Part shown: one piece after another, positions 8,292 to 8,752 of the stretch
How positions within the stretch are numbered: the first letter of the stretch is position 1
How the letters are laid out: each line of letters opens with the position of its first letter
Source of the DNA: Candidatus Competibacteraceae bacterium
Lineage (GTDB): Bacteria > Pseudomonadota > Gammaproteobacteria > Competibacterales > Competibacteraceae
DNA: 8,752 nt
NCBI GenBank assembly: GCA_020445005.1
Contig: JAGRHM010000135.1
Span: 1 to 8,752, forward strand
Direction: 5' to 3'
The notes under the pieces: generated by a model
Seen by the model: the letters and a program-made list of their open reading frames with translations, nothing else
Told to the model about the DNA's origin: nothing
The model's database searches: none
Made by a program: the position numbers and the translations under genes

Positions 8292-8558
8292 ATGTCAAAA
8301 CCTACCGTAATTTACTGGAATCAGGCACCGGAAAACTGCGAACACTGGAAGCCGACCTCAGGGTGGGCGGATCTTATCGAAGAACTGACGCTGAACATCG
8401 AGCTGGAGACTGGAAAATGCGCTAAATTGACTCGGTTTCTGGATGAGAAGGTCACTCATATCTCAAAGAAGTGTTCATTGCCGGCGTGGCGTTGGTGCAT
8501 AAATACCCTTTGGACTGTCAAAGTAGTTAATCCCTCCCGACTGGAGGAGCTGTCATGA
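8292..8558 (+). CDS. Small hypothetical ORF, 3' end replaced by IS5-family element
   Basis: An 88-codon ORF that I do not recognise. The start is chosen at 8292 because GGAGAG lies at 8280-8285, 6 nt before it; the longer frame from 8235 has no such site. Residues 1-65 (beginning MSKPTVIYWNQAPENCEHWK) come from resident DNA. From Trp66 onward the codons lie in the left terminal repeat and leader of the insertion sequence, so the last 23 residues are not part of the original protein. The original gene was therefore probably longer and is interrupted. The resident part contains three Cys (16, 43, 61) and several Trp but no motif I can assign. The stop overlaps the transposase ATG (ATGA). It may also be non-coding chance sequence, though the ribosome site argues against that. 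Confidence 0.5.
   Translation: MSKPTVIYWNQAPENCEHWKPTSGWADLIEELTLNIELETGKCAKLTRFLDEKVTHISKKCSLPAWRWCINTLWTVKVVNPSRLEELS
8488..8505 (+). repeat. Left terminal inverted repeat of the IS5-family element
   Basis: The sequence GGCGTTGGTGCATAAATA matches the known IS903-type end GGCTTTGTTGAATAAATC at 14 of 18 positions and lies 67 nt ahead of the transposase start, a usual distance in this group. IS903-like elements usually make a 9-bp target duplication, which would be 8479-8487 here. The right end is outside the window, so this cannot be confirmed. Confidence 0.7.
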
Positions 8559-8752
8559 CCGCCGAAGCGATTCCAGCGGCACAAGCTGCCCCTCAAAAAG
8601 TCCAGTATCGAGTCACGAACTGGCCCGAGTATGATCGCGCCTTGGTGCGACGGGGCCGTTTGACGATCGGGTTTGACGAGAAATTTTTGCGCGAGCATTG
8701 GCGGCCCGCGCCGACGGGCCGACGGGAGGGGTGCACCGTTCCAGTATTCCGA
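8555..8752 (+). CDS. IS5-family transposase, N-terminal part with probable frameshift
   Basis: DNA-cutting transposase of the DDE type; only its non-catalytic N-terminus is visible. The translation contains YRVTNWPEYDRALVRRGRLT followed by FDEKFLREHWRPAPTGRR, the characteristic start of IS903-group IS5 transposases. A strong GGAGGAG (8543-8549) lies 5 nt before the ATG. After TGRRE the reading frame gives GCTVPVFR, which does not fit the family. The next frame over gives GAPFQYSD, the expected continuation. One extra G in the GGGG run at 8728-8731 explains this. So the copy is probably broken, or the base is a sequencing error. A programmed shift is possible but is not usual for this group. 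The DDE residues lie beyond the window. Confidence 0.85.
   Translation, partial: MTAEAIPAAQAAPQKVQYRVTNWPEYDRALVRRGRLTIGFDEKFLREHWRPAPTGRREGCTVPVFR

Larger units (their letters stand above)
8488..8752 (+). mobile_element. IS5-family (IS903-like) insertion sequence, left part
   Basis: The element begins at the terminal repeat at 8488 and runs off the window. It contains the leader and the first part of the transposase. It is inserted in the small ORF starting at 8292, just downstream of the sensor-kinase operon. Confidence 0.82.

Noticed and set aside
8168..8425. Plus-strand open frame of 85 codons overlapping the small ORF
   Set aside because: It has no Shine-Dalgarno sequence ahead of 8168, while the frame starting at 8292 has GGAGAG. 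Its second half is Arg-rich and looks like an out-of-frame shadow, though the first part could not be strictly excluded.

Overview
The window looks like a chromosomal segment of a GC-rich proteobacterium, probably a gammaproteobacterium. This rests on the roughly 60-65% GC signalling genes, the sigma54-activator and hybrid-kinase architectures, and an IS5-family (IS903-like) element. I cannot name the species. The content is mainly signal transduction, with one AT-rich accessory gene and one insertion sequence.

Layout. (1) 2-1606 (+): the 3' part of a response regulator with a receiver, a PAS domain, a sigma54-interacting AAA+ domain and a Fis-type HTH; its start lies before the window. (2) 1650-2672 (-): a convergent gene for a 340-aa protein I do not recognise, clearly more AT-rich than its neighbours. 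(3) 2673-2985: an intergenic region. It holds a well-formed candidate sigma54 (-24/-12) promoter reading into the unknown gene, a weaker sigma70-like -10 box, two dyads, and a possible terminator for the kinase operon. (4) 8093 down to 2986 (-): a two-gene operon. A complete hybrid histidine kinase (1049 aa) comes first. It overlaps by 4 bp (ATGA) a paralogous sensor protein (653 aa) that keeps the sensor, the HisKA phospho-acceptor domain and a C-terminal tail but has no ATPase domain and no receiver. (5) 8094-8291: a divergent intergenic region. (6) 8292-8752 (+): a small resident ORF whose 3' end is replaced by the left end of an IS5-family element. The transposase of that element starts at 8555 and shows a likely one-base frameshift just before the window ends.

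How the parts may work together (inference). The intact hybrid kinase could phosphorylate the ATPase-less partner in trans, since the two are co-translated and share the HisKA and tail modules. The sigma54 activator is the obvious candidate to drive the unknown gene, which has a -24/-12 promoter match with correct spacing and sits next to it. These links are hypotheses from architecture and position; the window alone cannot prove either one.
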